DNA from: Yersinia rohdei ATCC 43380
GTDB taxonomy: Bacteria > Pseudomonadota > Gammaproteobacteria > Enterobacterales > Enterobacteriaceae
DNA: 64,000 nt
Assembly: GCF_000173775.1 (NCBI RefSeq)
Contig: NZ_ACCD01000014.1
Span: forward strand, 24,631-88,630
Reading direction: 5' to 3'
Shown in pieces: positions 51,389 to 61,638 of the stretch (positions are counted from its first letter, which is position 1; every line of letters begins with the position of its first letter). The notes under the pieces were generated by a model, which saw nothing but the letters and a program-made list of their open reading frames with translations, had not been told where the DNA came from and did no database searches. Made by a program: the position numbers and the translations under genes.

Positions 51389-52429
51389 ATGCAATATCAT
51401 CGTATTCCCCACAGTTCATTAGAAGTAAGCCGGCTGGGTCTTGGCACCATGACCTTTGGTGAACAAAATAGTGAAGCCGATGCCCATGCTCAACTGGATT
51501 ATGCCGTTGCAGCCGGTATTAACTTAATCGATACCGCAGAAATGTACCCGGTTCCCCCAAAGCCAGAAACCCAAGGGTTAACTGAGCAATATATTGGAAA
51601 CTGGATAAAAGCACGCGGTTGTCGGGATAAAATCATTTTAGCCAGTAAAATCTCTGGGCCATCACGCGGGAGCGACCAACCTATTCGTCCGAATATGGCA
51701 CTGGATCGGAAAAATATCCGCATCGCGCTGGAAGATAGTCTCAGACGTCTCAATACCGATTATCTTGATATTTATCAGCTACATTGGCCACAGCGAGAAA
51801 CCAACTGTTTTGGCAAATTAAATTATCATTACAGCGAACAGACGGCGGTGGTCACATTGCTGGAAACACTGGAAGCGCTGACTGAACAGGTGCGGGCCGG
51901 TAAAATTCGTTATATCGGTGTCTCGAATGAAACCCCTTGGGGCGTGATGCGTTATCTGCAATTAGCAGAAAAACATGATTTACCCCGGATTGTTTCTATT
52001 CAAAACCCCTACAGTTTACTGAACCGCAGCTTTGAAGTGGGTCTGGCCGAAATTAGCCAGCACGAAGGCGTTGAGCTGCTGGCTTACTCCAGTCTGGCAT
52101 TCGGAACATTGAGTGGCAAATATCTTAATGGCGCACAACCCGCTGGGGCGCGTAATACGTTATACAGCCGCTTCACACGTTATACCGGGCCACAAGCCCA
52201 GTTAGCAGTAGCTGAGTATGTCGCGCTGGCAAAACGTCATGGACTGGATCCGGCGCAGATGGCACTGGCTTTCGTCCGCCAGCAACCTTTTGTCGCCAGC
52301 ACCCTGCTGGGTGCCACCACACTGGAACAACTGAAAAGTAATATTGATAGCCAGCAGGTGGTGCTGAGCCAGGAAGTATTACATGCACTGGAAGAGATCC
52401 ACACCCGCTTTACCTTCCCAGCTCCTTAA
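51389..52429 (+). CDS. tas: Aldo-keto reductase Tas
   Basis: A 346-residue NADP-dependent aldo-keto reductase. The catalytic Asp-Tyr pair is visible in NLIDTAEMYPVP, the His in IYQLHWPQRE, and the cofactor region in IGVSNETPWGV and the C-terminal TLLGATTLEQLKSN. E. coli Tas was found as a suppressor of a tyrosine auxotrophy; the natural substrate is unclear. Strong AAGGA precedes the ATG. Confidence 0.94.
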   Translation: MQYHRIPHSSLEVSRLGLGTMTFGEQNSEADAHAQLDYAVAAGINLIDTAEMYPVPPKPETQGLTEQYIGNWIKARGCRDKIILASKISGPSRGSDQPIRPNMALDRKNIRIALEDSLRRLNTDYLDIYQLHWPQRETNCFGKLNYHYSEQTAVVTLLETLEALTEQVRAGKIRYIGVSNETPWGVMRYLQLAEKHDLPRIVSIQNPYSLLNRSFEVGLAEISQHEGVELLAYSSLAFGTLSGKYLNGAQPAGARNTLYSRFTRYTGPQAQLAVAEYVALAKRHGLDPAQMALAFVRQQPFVASTLLGATTLEQLKSNIDSQQVVLSQEVLHALEEIHTRFTFPAP

Positions 52430-52469
52430 TATTGTTTGAATTAAATATTCACTCCATATTGAAATAACA

Positions 52470-52497
52470 AAAGGCCGCTGCTGCGGCCTTTATTTTT
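52470..52497. terminator. Bidirectional terminator between tas and lplT
   Basis: A 9-bp stem AAAGGCCGC/GCGGCCTTT (52470-52478, 52483-52491) with loop TGCT, A-rich before and T-rich after, between convergent genes. Confidence 0.85.
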
Positions 52498-52506
52498 ACT
52501 GCAAAA

Positions 52507-53721
52507 TCATTTGGTTACTTTATGGCGCAACTGCCGCCACTGCCAAAACCACAGCAGTGAAATTGCCAGTGCGAATACCACACCAAACCCAACACCCACT
52601 GCAATGACAGGTACACCGAGCTTCACTACCACAGAGAACAGCCCCAGCATCAGCAGCATCGCGGTGTTTTCACCCAAATTTTGTACCGCAATGGCATTGC
52701 CCGCGCCAACACTGTGTTTACCGCGCTCTTGCAATAACGCATTGAGAGGAACCACAAAGAAACCGCCCAACACCCCAATAATAATCAGCAGCAGATAAGC
52801 CATCGGCATACTGTGTTGCAGAGCAAAAATAGCGACAAACACCCCAATCAGCACCCCCGCAGGTAAACAACGTTTTACTGTTTTCAGGGTCACAAAACGG
52901 GCCGCAGCACCGGCACCCACCACAATCCCTATAGCCACCATCGCATTAAGTAATGTTGGCGTGGCGTTATCGGTAATCCCCAGCGCAATGGGCACCCACA
53001 GCACCAACAAGAAACGCAGAGTGACCCCCGCCCCCCAAAACAGGCTGGTTCCCGCCAGCGAAAAACGGGTTTCGCCATCACGCCATAAAATTCGGCAAGC
53101 CGCAAAGAAACTGCCGGTCATCGCCCCTGGCCGCCATGAACTGCCAGCACGGGCCGCCGCTAAACGCGGGATAAACATATTGGCAACCACAGCAATGGCA
53201 TACACCAGCGCACAGACCCCCAAGGCCACACTTAAATGCCAGTCAGCCAGTACGCCGCCCGCCACTGAACCGAGCAAAATGGCCGCAATGGTGGAGGCCT
53301 CCATCATGCCATTGGCTTTCACCAACTGCTCACCAGAGGTAATTTCCCCCAAAATGCCATATTTAGCCGGTGAATAAGCCGCCGCGCCCACGCCCACCAG
53401 GCTATAACCCAAAAACGGATTGAACCCAAAACAGATGACTAATGCACCCGCCAACTTCAAACCATTCGCCACCATCATTACCCGCCCTTTGGCGAAGCTA
53501 TCAGCAAATTGCCCGACAAAAGGTGCCAGAATGATATAAGTCGCCACGAAAGCCATTTGTAAAATGGGCTGGCTCCAGTCCGGATATAGCTGCTGTTTTA
53601 TCAAGGCCAAAGTGGCAAAAAGCAGCGCATTATCGCCAAAGGCCGAGAAAAACTGCGCACCAAGCACTGCCATCATTCCTCTGGATAACAATGGCTTATC
53701 TGTTATTACTGGCTGACTCAT
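52507..53721 (-). CDS. lplT: Lysophospholipid transporter LplT
   Basis: MFS protein that flips lyso-phosphatidylethanolamine inward across the inner membrane for re-acylation by Aas. The 404-residue protein shows about 12 membrane segments and the N-terminal motif [16 protein letters not shown]. Its start overlaps the aas stop by four bases (ATGA), so transporter and acyltransferase are coupled. Confidence 0.96.
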   Translation of the reverse strand: MSQPVITDKPLLSRGMMAVLGAQFFSAFGDNALLFATLALIKQQLYPDWSQPILQMAFVATYIILAPFVGQFADSFAKGRVMMVANGLKLAGALVICFGFNPFLGYSLVGVGAAAYSPAKYGILGEITSGEQLVKANGMMEASTIAAILLGSVAGGVLADWHLSVALGVCALVYAIAVVANMFIPRLAAARAGSSWRPGAMTGSFFAACRILWRDGETRFSLAGTSLFWGAGVTLRFLLVLWVPIALGITDNATPTLLNAMVAIGIVVGAGAAARFVTLKTVKRCLPAGVLIGVFVAIFALQHSMPMAYLLLIIIGVLGGFFVVPLNALLQERGKHSVGAGNAIAVQNLGENTAMLLMLGLFSVVVKLGVPVIAVGVGFGVVFALAISLLWFWQWRQLRHKVTK

Positions 53722-55874
53722 ACATTCATCTCCGGGTCTGCTGCCATTTTGCTTAAGGTCACAAAATCAGGTTTACCGCTCCCCAGCAAGGGCAAGGCTT
53801 TCACCACCCGAATATCGCGCGGCACGGCCAGTTCCGGCACGCCAAGCTCCCGGGCTGCTTTGAGCAATTTATCGCGGGTTATTTCACTGTCTGTGGTAAA
53901 CAGCACTAAAGCTTCACCTTTGCCGCTGTCAGCTTTTGTCGCCGCAGCATGTTGCCCTTCCGGTGACATGCGCAGTGCCAATTGTTCGACACTCTCCAGT
54001 GAAACCATTTCTCCGGCCAATTTAGCAAAACGCTTCATTCGGCCACGAATGGCGCAGAACCCTTGCTCATCAATGGCAACGATATCGCCGGTGTCATACC
54101 AACCGGCTTCCTGCTCGCCCTGCGCATTTTCAGCAGAGGGCTGTTCCAGCACCCCTGGGTTTTCCACTCGCAAGTAGCCGCGCATAATATTAGGGCCGCG
54201 CAGTTGTAAGCGCCCAGCCTGTTCGATGCCAGGTATTTGAATCAATCGCGATTCCATGCCCGGCAAAATGCGGCCTACGGTATTTACTTTTGCCGCCATC
54301 GGCACATTAATGGCCACCACAGGGGCACATTCCGTCACGCCATAACCTTCCAGAATACGAATGCCAAATTTATCCTGCCAAATCTGCTTGGTACCTTCGG
54401 CTAACTTCTCGGCTCCTGCTACCACATAACGTAAGCGGGCAAAGTCATACGGATGGGCAAAACGCGCATAATTGCCCAGGAAGGTGGAGGTGCCAAAGAG
54501 CACGGTGCAGTTGCGGTCATACACCAATTCTGGAACTATCCGATAATGTAATGGATTGGGGTAAAGGAATACGCGGCTGCCCGTCATCAGTGGTGTGAAT
54601 AATCCAACCGTCAGGCCAAAAGCATGGAACAGCGGCAGTGACGACATAAAACGATCACGGGGTGTGAAGTCTGCAATGGTGCGGATTTGCTCGACGTTAG
54701 CCAATAAACTGGCATGAGAATGCACCACCCCTTTCGGGTTCCCCTCTGAACCGGAGGTAAATAAAATTAAGGCGCTATCCTGTGCCTGCTGTGGCAGCAT
54801 GGCCCGATGCGGGCAGCATAAATGGAATAAAATCCATAGCTTATCTGCCAATGTCACGGTGTCTTTTAAATCTTCCAAATAGACCCAATTGGCCTCAGTG
54901 ACTTGCTCAGGTAAATGAGTCAGCTTGCCTTTTTCCAGAAACTGGCGCGAGGTTACAATCGTTTTTAATGATGCGGCGGTAATCGCACTTTTTAGGCCTT
55001 TAGCGCCAGAGGTGTAGTTAAGTAGCGCCGGAATACGGCCACGAACCGAAGCACCAAAAATCGCCGCAGCAGTGATAGTGGCATTCGGCAACAGCATCCC
55101 GACATGCTCCCCTGGTGTGGTAAACCGCTGCAAAATGCGGCTAACACCCAGGATTTTCTTTAACAGGCTGTGGTAGCTGTCTTCTTTAAATGAAATATCT
55201 TCGATGCAGGGTTTAAAACGCCCGTAGCGAGTCTGCGCCGCCAATAAAGCAGCAAACAGCGTTTGCCTTGGCTGGATGGCCATCCGCGCCGCCATCATAA
55301 TGCCATGCAAGCGCTCACCCGCCAGCACTCGGCGTTCACGAGCGCGCGCAGCTTGCGGCATAGGTAATTTGGTTGCGGGCAACACATAAATACTGATTTT
55401 TGGGAACCAGCGCACTTTCAGCACATCGCCCAAGCGCCCAAAATGGGTAAACTCAGGGCCTTCTAATCGCACAGGAACAACAGTGGCACCGGATTTGGCG
55501 GCAACAAAAGCCGCTCCATCATAGATTTTCATCAATGAGCCAGTCACCGTAATACGCCCTTCGGGGAAGATGACCACCGGTCGGCCCTGCTCAACCATCC
55601 TGACCAGATGCTTAATTGCCATAGGTTTGGTGGGGTCGAGCGCGACAAAATCCACATATTTGCTCAACCAGCGCATATACCAACTTTCAGTAATGCTGGA
55701 ATAAACCGCAAACACCGGTTTTATTGGTAGAAACAGCGCTAACAATACACCATCAAGGAAAGAGACATGATTCGGTGTAATAATCAGTTTTTGATGTGAG
55801 AACTGGTCAGTGACGCCCTCAATAGTGACACGAAATAACCCACGAAAAAGAGCGCGCAGCACAGAATAGCCCAT
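53718..55874 (-). CDS. aas: Bifunctional 2-acylglycerophosphoethanolamine acyltransferase / acyl-ACP synthetase
   Basis: Re-acylates lysophosphatidylethanolamine at the inner membrane, using acyl groups it activates onto bound ACP. The 718-residue protein has an N-terminal PlsC domain with NHVSFLD (His36, Asp41) and [10 protein letters not shown], and a C-terminal AMP-binding domain with [18 protein letters not shown] near residue 368 and the later GYGVTECAP and YDTGD motifs. An 8-bp sequence is repeated three times directly before the ATG (see 55877). Confidence 0.96.
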   Translation of the reverse strand: MGYSVLRALFRGLFRVTIEGVTDQFSHQKLIITPNHVSFLDGVLLALFLPIKPVFAVYSSITESWYMRWLSKYVDFVALDPTKPMAIKHLVRMVEQGRPVVIFPEGRITVTGSLMKIYDGAAFVAAKSGATVVPVRLEGPEFTHFGRLGDVLKVRWFPKISIYVLPATKLPMPQAARARERRVLAGERLHGIMMAARMAIQPRQTLFAALLAAQTRYGRFKPCIEDISFKEDSYHSLLKKILGVSRILQRFTTPGEHVGMLLPNATITAAAIFGASVRGRIPALLNYTSGAKGLKSAITAASLKTIVTSRQFLEKGKLTHLPEQVTEANWVYLEDLKDTVTLADKLWILFHLCCPHRAMLPQQAQDSALILFTSGSEGNPKGVVHSHASLLANVEQIRTIADFTPRDRFMSSLPLFHAFGLTVGLFTPLMTGSRVFLYPNPLHYRIVPELVYDRNCTVLFGTSTFLGNYARFAHPYDFARLRYVVAGAEKLAEGTKQIWQDKFGIRILEGYGVTECAPVVAINVPMAAKVNTVGRILPGMESRLIQIPGIEQAGRLQLRGPNIMRGYLRVENPGVLEQPSAENAQGEQEAGWYDTGDIVAIDEQGFCAIRGRMKRFAKLAGEMVSLESVEQLALRMSPEGQHAAATKADSGKGEALVLFTTDSEITRDKLLKAARELGVPELAVPRDIRVVKALPLLGSGKPDFVTLSKMAADPEMNV

Positions 55875-55876
55875 AT

Positions 55877-55900
55877 CTATTTCCCTATTTCCCTATTTCC
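55877..55900 (-). repeat. 8-bp tandem repeat in the aas ribosome-binding region
   Basis: Three exact copies of CTATTTCC on the plus strand, read as GGAAATAG on the aas strand, ending 2 bp before the aas ATG. Each copy offers a weak Shine-Dalgarno (GGAAA). Confidence 0.9.
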
Positions 55901-56050
55901 CCGACAGACAGCAAATTACAGATAGCTTGCCGCCGACTGAAATATTGAAGTCAATGGGGGATAAACCCATGAATATGAAAAGAAGAGAATACTATAATAC
56001 TGGCTGATTTTTATGTAAGAGCACGCTGATAATGAGGGGGAAGAACAAAT

Positions 56051-56147
56051 AAAAAAAAACCTACGCATCTGCGTAGGTCGGTGCAAATAAAAAACTGGCT
56101 TCTAACACACAGCGTATGTTGATTACCCACCAATTAATACCTCTGGG
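56051..56147 (-). ncRNA. OmrA/OmrB-type small RNA
   Basis: On the minus strand the 5' end CCCAGAGGTATTAATTGGTG matches the conserved seed of E. coli OmrA and OmrB, which repress outer-membrane proteins under OmpR control. About 97 nt later comes a terminator stem ACCTACGCA/TGCGTAGGT with nine T (56051-56079). It is located between aas and galR, the omrAB site in E. coli. Only one copy is present here, so I give no A or B letter. Confidence 0.93.
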
Positions 56148-56153
56148 ATGACT

Positions 56154-56226
56154 ACTGTAGCTGTTTCAGTGAAACAACAGCTAGCGAGTAATCGCAACAT
56201 TTGCCTGCAAAGTGTAACCAGTAGTG
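56154..56226 (-). promoter_or_regulatory. Promoter region of the omr-type RNA
   Basis: On the minus strand TACAGT (56154-56159) is a good -10, 7 bp before the 5' end. No -35 match is seen at 17 bp, which suits activation. Upstream, GGTTACACTTTGCAGGCAAA (56203-56222) is a plausible OmpR site. A palindrome TGTTTCAGTGAAACA (56162-56176) overlaps the spacer. Confidence 0.55.
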
Positions 56227-56284
56227 AACATTGTCATGAAGGCGAAAAAGCCTGTAATTCATTAAGCTACATTGCCAAGACAGA

Positions 56285-58543
56285 TTAAAATAACGCCACC
56301 TCAACTAAACAGCTCATGGCGTTTGGACCTTGGGTCAGGCGCGATGTCCCAATATCCAAGGTCAGAACATTTGGATTACCGGATTGCTCAACATCATGCT
56401 GTTTGCCGCCAAAACCGGGATCAAACCAAGCGCCCGTCGCCATCAGCACTACACCACGAGTCACACCATCAGTAATTTGCACTCCTGCTAAACAATTACC
56501 GCGTAAATTGCTGACTTTAACCTGGCTGCCTTGAGTAATGTCACGGCTGGCTGCATCTTGGGGATGCATATAAAGTGTTTCGCGGCCGGCGGTTTTATTC
56601 CCCTGCGCCAATGGTGCCGGATCAAGCTGGCTGTGCAGCCGATCCGCCGGTTGGATAGAGATCAAGTGCAGCGGCCACTGCTGGGCCTGCGGGGCCCCCA
56701 ACCATTCCACCGGCGGTTTCCATTCAGCATGAGGGGCAAAATCCTCATAGTGATAACTGGCGATTTTTTCGCTGAACAGCTCAATCTTGCCACTCGGTGT
56801 TTGCAGTGGATTTTGTTGAGGATTGTTGCGAAAAGCATCAAAGAAGACGAATTCCTGTTTTGGAGCCGGTAAATCCACATGCCCGCGTTGCCAAAAAGTC
56901 TCAAAATCAGACCAGTCGACCCCATGCGGTTGCTGTGCAGCCCCACATTCTTGATAGATACGCCGGATCCACGCCATCTCATCCAGATTCTCGGTGAAAG
57001 CTGCGCGGTAACCCAACCGCTCCGCCAAATCGGCGAAAATATCAAAGTCGTGCCGTGCCTGATGCTGCGGGGCAATGGCTTGGTGCATCGCCAGGACATA
57101 GCGATCCCGTGACGAACCGCCAATATCATTGCGCTCCAGCGAACTGGTCACTGGCAGCACGATATCCGCCATTTTCGCGGCCGGTGTCCACCAAATGTCC
57201 TGCACAATCACGGTGTCCGGCTTTTGCCACCCCTCCACCAGCCGGTTTAATTGCTGATGATGATGGAAAGGATTGCCGCCCGCCCAATGCACCAAATGAA
57301 TATCCGGGTAGGTGTGGGTTTCGCCCTGAAACTGATAAGGCTGCCCCGGCTGGAGCAACATGTCACAAATTCGCGCCACCGGAATCGCCAGCCCGGCAGG
57401 GTTTTTCCCCACTGGCATACTTGGCCCCGGGGTGTCTATGCGCGGATTACCCACCCCATTCATTGAGCCGTGACCAAATGAGAAACCGCCCCCCGGCAAC
57501 CCCACCTGCCCTAACATGGCAGACAAGGCAATCACCATCCAATAAGGTTGTTCGCCACGGTGTGCTCGTTGAACTGAATAGGAGCAGGTCATAAAGCTGC
57601 GCACACCAATGAGTTGCTGTGCCAGCAAGGCAATGCGTACCGCCGGAATACCGGTAATTTCACTGGCCCAATCGGGCGTTTTAGCAATGCCGTCATTCAC
57701 TCCGCGAATGTAATTAGCTAATTGCTCATAACCCACACAATGGCTTGCCAGGAAGGCGTCATCCTGCCCCTCAACGCGCTGAATTTCATACGCCAGCGCT
57801 AGCATCAGCGCCACATCAGTATTCGGGCGAATAGGAATCCATTCTGCATTCACAAAGGCCGGACAATCATCCCGCATCGGGCTGATGTTAATCACCGGCG
57901 TGCCCTTCTGTGCCAATTTCTCCAGCCAGGGTTTTAATGAATGCTCGGCCGAGCCACCGGAAGAAACCTGGGCATTTTTCAGGGCCAGCCCGCCAAACGC
58001 GATAAACAGTTCGCAATGCTCGACCACACTTGGCCAGGAAGTCACCCTGCCGGTCAGCGGGCTAAATGTGCCAATCACATAAGGTAAGAAGAATTGTGCT
58101 GACCCCCAACTGTAGTTACCCAGTTGATCGACACCACCACCACCGGCGAAATAAAAGCGCCGAACTAATGAGCGGGCGTGATGTAAACGCCCAGCAGAAG
58201 ACCAACCATAAGAACCGGTAAACAGACCCGAAGGGCCGTATTGATCTCTGACCCGGCGATTTTCTGCTGCCACTAAATCCAGCGCCACATCCCAGTCAAC
58301 TTCAACAAAGTCTTCCCGCCCACGTAAGCTGCGGTCACTTTTCTCTCTTTGTTGTAACCACGAGCGCCGCACTGCTGGTTTACGAATACGTTTATCGGAA
58401 TAAACCATTGGCGTAATCGAGGCCAATAATGGCGAAGGATTAGGATCATCAGCAAAGGGTTCACAGCGGATAAGTTTGCCATCTTCAACGACAGCGGTAT
58501 AAGCGCCCCAGTGAGCAAGCTGAGGGTAACGGGTGATGGACAT
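56285..58543 (-). CDS. Molybdopterin guanine dinucleotide S/N-oxide reductase, BisC/TorZ type
   Basis: A DMSO-reductase-family enzyme that reduces S- or N-oxides; the true substrate (biotin sulfoxide, methionine sulfoxide, TMAO) is open. The protein is about 752 residues. GSYGWSSAGRLHHA near residue 115 and LGNYSWGSAQ near 141 carry the molybdopterin contacts and the likely serine Mo ligand; there is no N-terminal Cys cluster for Fe-S and no Tat signal, so it should be cytoplasmic like BisC. Other motifs: NISPMRDDCPAF, GGNPFHHHQQLNRL, VTSSLERNDIGG, HSQLDPAPL. An ATG at 58543 was chosen; a TTG five codons upstream (58558) is also possible but has no better ribosome site. E. coli has no such gene between omrAB and galR. 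Confidence 0.85.
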   Translation of the reverse strand: MSITRYPQLAHWGAYTAVVEDGKLIRCEPFADDPNPSPLLASITPMVYSDKRIRKPAVRRSWLQQREKSDRSLRGREDFVEVDWDVALDLVAAENRRVRDQYGPSGLFTGSYGWSSAGRLHHARSLVRRFYFAGGGGVDQLGNYSWGSAQFFLPYVIGTFSPLTGRVTSWPSVVEHCELFIAFGGLALKNAQVSSGGSAEHSLKPWLEKLAQKGTPVINISPMRDDCPAFVNAEWIPIRPNTDVALMLALAYEIQRVEGQDDAFLASHCVGYEQLANYIRGVNDGIAKTPDWASEITGIPAVRIALLAQQLIGVRSFMTCSYSVQRAHRGEQPYWMVIALSAMLGQVGLPGGGFSFGHGSMNGVGNPRIDTPGPSMPVGKNPAGLAIPVARICDMLLQPGQPYQFQGETHTYPDIHLVHWAGGNPFHHHQQLNRLVEGWQKPDTVIVQDIWWTPAAKMADIVLPVTSSLERNDIGGSSRDRYVLAMHQAIAPQHQARHDFDIFADLAERLGYRAAFTENLDEMAWIRRIYQECGAAQQPHGVDWSDFETFWQRGHVDLPAPKQEFVFFDAFRNNPQQNPLQTPSGKIELFSEKIASYHYEDFAPHAEWKPPVEWLGAPQAQQWPLHLISIQPADRLHSQLDPAPLAQGNKTAGRETLYMHPQDAASRDITQGSQVKVSNLRGNCLAGVQITDGVTRGVVLMATGAWFDPGFGGKQHDVEQSGNPNVLTLDIGTSRLTQGPNAMSCLVEVALF

Positions 58544-58991
58544 GGCTATCTCAGACAATTAAGTTGAGAGTAAAAGTAACATTCACACCACAATAAAACC
58601 AAAGCACAATTTTAACTAAATAGTATCATTTAGAACTAAAGCGAGCGCAGTCAAGTGGGCAACTGAAAAGACCATTGCCGGCAGCGACATGTTTGGCAAC
58701 CTACAGATAATGTATCTAATTTCAGGAGGTTGATAACAAACCGAGATGTTCAGTTCCATGTCAGCCGAGACGACAGCAGCTATAGGCGCGCTGGCCGCTT
58801 ACCCAGCTTATTATGTTAAACATAGAGACCCATTCGGCATATTTCCCCGCCAAACAACGTTTTCAGCCGCCTAAATTTTCTGTTCTTTATTTTTTTCTCA
58901 TCAAGTTGCGATCATCCCCCCTTGCGGACAGTTCTGTTTTCCGCAAAACTGAGTGATGTAAGCGATTACCCTGAAACTCTCTGGAAGAAAA
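58544..58991. promoter_or_regulatory. Divergent control region between the reductase gene and galR
   Basis: About 450 bp without a supported gene. Near galR it contains GATGTAAGCGATTACCCT, in which GTAAGCGATTAC (58958-58969) is a perfect palindrome close to the GalR/GalS operator pattern GTGTAANCGNTTACAC. It lies 23 bp before the galR ATG and fits autoregulation. The rest shows nothing I can name. Confidence 0.6.
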
Positions 58992-60008
58992 ATGGCCACT
59001 ATTAAGGATGTTGCCAAGTTGGCGGGTGTTTCCGTCGCAACGGTATCTCGTGTTATCAATAATTCGCCCAAGGCCAGTGAGACATCACGAAAAGCAGTAT
59101 GTGATGCCATGCAGCAACTGCAATATCATCCCAATGCCAATGCACGGGCACTAGCCCAAAAATCTACAGAAACCGTGGGGATGATTGTTTCTGATGTGTC
59201 AGATCCCTTCTTTGGATCTATGGTCAAAGCCGTGGAACAAGTGGCTTATGCCACAGGGAATTTTCTCTTGATTGGTAACGGTTACCATGATGTCGAGAAA
59301 GAACGTCAGGCTATCGAACAGCTAATTCGCCATCGCTGTGCCGCCTTGGTCGTACACGCCAAAAAACTCTCTGATGAAGAATTGACGTCATTAATGGAAC
59401 AGATCCCCGGCATGGTGTTAATTAACCGTACCCTGCCCGGTTTTGAAACGCGCTGTGTGGCGTTAGATGATCGTTATGGTGCCTGGTTGGCAACTCGTCA
59501 CCTGATCCAGCAGGGCCACAAACGGATCGCGATCATTTGCTCTGATCACCAAATTTCAGATGCAGCGGATCGTCTGCAAGGCTATCTGGATGCATTGAAA
59601 GAGTCCGATATCGCCGTCGATGACCGCTTAATCGCCTATGGCAAACCCGATGAAATTGGTGGCGAGCAAGCAATGACTGAGTTGCTGGGTCGGGGTAAAC
59701 ATTTTACGGCAGTGACCTGTTATAACGATCCTATGGCGGCAGGCGCATTATCAGTGCTTAGTGATAACAGCATTGATGTCCCGCAGGAAGTCTCCTTGAT
59801 CGGTTTTGACGATGTGTTGATCTCACGTTATCTGCGCCCACGGCTGACAACCATCCGTTACCCGGTGGTCGCTATGGCAACACAAGCCGCCGAACTGGCA
59901 TTAGCATTGGCGAATAATACCCCGCTGCCAGAGATTACCAATATGTTCAGCCCGACACTGGTACGCCGCCATTCTGTCGCCAGCCCACAGACATTAGCCG
60001 ATGAATAA
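58992..60008 (+). CDS. galR: Galactose operon repressor GalR
   Basis: LacI-family repressor that controls galactose use and loses its operator on binding galactose. The 338-residue protein has the helix-turn-helix MATIKDVAKLAGVSVATVSR at the N-terminus, the hinge NARALAQKSTETVGMIV and a sugar-binding domain with LIGFDDVLISRYLRPRLTTIRYP. GGAAG precedes the ATG. A small hairpin ACAGTCA/TGACTGT (60011-60028) follows the stop but has no T-run. Confidence 0.96.
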   Translation: MATIKDVAKLAGVSVATVSRVINNSPKASETSRKAVCDAMQQLQYHPNANARALAQKSTETVGMIVSDVSDPFFGSMVKAVEQVAYATGNFLLIGNGYHDVEKERQAIEQLIRHRCAALVVHAKKLSDEELTSLMEQIPGMVLINRTLPGFETRCVALDDRYGAWLATRHLIQQGHKRIAIICSDHQISDAADRLQGYLDALKESDIAVDDRLIAYGKPDEIGGEQAMTELLGRGKHFTAVTCYNDPMAAGALSVLSDNSIDVPQEVSLIGFDDVLISRYLRPRLTTIRYPVVAMATQAAELALALANNTPLPEITNMFSPTLVRRHSVASPQTLADE

Positions 60009-60210
60009 AAACAGTCACCGCTGACTGTAATTGAATATTATCAATAGGTTACATTGCTATTAATGTGATAATTACCGGCAAACTGAAATGACGAGAATCA
60101 GTAGCGTCGGGGCTTTAGTTGGGGAAGTAAGAAACAAGAAGTGAGAAGCAGAGCCGTAAAAAGTAAATAAATGGGCCTGGCTCATCTTTCTGATAAGCCA
60201 GGTGAAAAAC

Positions 60211-61473
60211 TTAAAACTGTTCTAATGCAATCAGCTCTTCAATAGTTTGCCGACGGCGGATTAAACGCGGCTGCCCCTGCTCAAACAGCACTTCCGGTAA
60301 GAGTGGGCGGCTGTTGTAGTTAGAAGACATGGATGCACCATAAGCCCCAGTATCATGAAATACCACATAGTCGCCAATTTTGGCGGCGGGCAAGGCGCGG
60401 GTTTCCAGGCCACCACCCGCTTCCTGAGTAAACACATCACCAGACTCACAAAGTGGGCCCGCGACGACAGTCTCAATTAACGGCTCGGCAACCAGTGAGC
60501 GCCCATCAGCGGGCAGCAGCGAAATATGGTGATAACTGCCATACATTGCCGGGCGCATTAAATCGTTAAACCCAGCATCCACCAACACATAATGACGGCT
60601 GCCCATCTCTTTCACCGCCCGCACCTGCGCGATTAACACCCCGGATTCTGCGACCAAAAAACGGCCCGGTTCAATTTCAAGACTGACCGGATGGCCCAGA
60701 TGCGCGGCAATTTGTTCTCTGGCGTGATTCCATAAACCATAATAATGCTCGGTATCAATTTCATCATCACCAAATTGGTAGGGGATCGACAGCCCGCCAC
60801 CGGCAGAAATAGCGCTGATATCCTGCCCAAGATCAATAACTTGCTTCACCATAGCTGCACAGACTTGTTCAAGATGCTGATAGTCAACACCCGAACCAAT
60901 ATGCATATGAATCCCCACCAAAGTTAAACCATATTGTTTAACTTTATTGATGGCGTGGGGGAGATCTTCATGCCAAATACCGTGCTTGCTATTTTCGCCA
61001 CCGGTATTGGTTTTTTGGCTGTGACCATGGCCAAAACCCGGATTAACCCGCAACCAAACCGGATGCCCAGGAGCATGTTGCCCCAATTGATCCAGCATAT
61101 CGATGGAACCGGCATTCACTGGAATATTTAATTCTGTCACCCGCAGCAATGTGGGCTGGTCTAGCAAGTCCGCGGTAAAGACAATCTCTGCCGGTTCCTG
61201 CCCCGGTTGAAAACCGGCATGTAACGCGCGCTCAATTTCGCCCAATGAGACTGAATCAACTTTAACCCCTTGCTCGCGCATAAGACGTAAAATATGAATA
61301 TTCGAGCAAGCTTTTTGTGCAAAACGGATAACATCAAAATTGCGCAATTGATTGATTTTTCTGGTGATAATATCGCCATCATAGGCCCATACAGGGCAAC
61401 CAAAACGCTCTGGCAAAGCAATCAAATTTTTGGCAGTCAGTGCCGTAGAAGTATCGTCAAGTGCGCGCGGCAT
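60211..61473 (-). CDS. lysA: Diaminopimelate decarboxylase
   Basis: Decarboxylates meso-diaminopimelate to L-lysine, the last step of the pathway that includes dapD in this window. The 420-residue protein is a fold-type III PLP enzyme; the N-terminal region holds the PLP lysine (family position in YDGDIITRKIN...AQKACSN), GHGHSQKTNTGGENSKHGI binds phosphate, and GPLCESGDVF and FHDTGAYGASMSSNYNSR are the C-terminal motifs. Divergent from its activator lysR. Confidence 0.96.
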   Translation of the reverse strand: MPRALDDTSTALTAKNLIALPERFGCPVWAYDGDIITRKINQLRNFDVIRFAQKACSNIHILRLMREQGVKVDSVSLGEIERALHAGFQPGQEPAEIVFTADLLDQPTLLRVTELNIPVNAGSIDMLDQLGQHAPGHPVWLRVNPGFGHGHSQKTNTGGENSKHGIWHEDLPHAINKVKQYGLTLVGIHMHIGSGVDYQHLEQVCAAMVKQVIDLGQDISAISAGGGLSIPYQFGDDEIDTEHYYGLWNHAREQIAAHLGHPVSLEIEPGRFLVAESGVLIAQVRAVKEMGSRHYVLVDAGFNDLMRPAMYGSYHHISLLPADGRSLVAEPLIETVVAGPLCESGDVFTQEAGGGLETRALPAAKIGDYVVFHDTGAYGASMSSNYNSRPLLPEVLFEQGQPRLIRRRQTIEELIALEQF

Positions 61474-61638
61474 AGGTTTTCCTAATAATGGTCAGCAATC
61501 AGTTGGGCGAAAAAAAGCGTTTCGCTAATACATCATTATTAGCAACTCAGTACCTGTTTGGAAAATATCTATTTACCCTTGGTCTATTCATTTATGATAT
61601 GGGTTAGATTACTCTGCCACCACCGCTGGAGCGCCATA

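Noticed and set aside
56285..58558. Periplasmic TMAO or DMSO reductase
   Set aside because: There is no twin-arginine or Sec signal at the N-terminus, and no membrane or cytochrome partner gene nearby.
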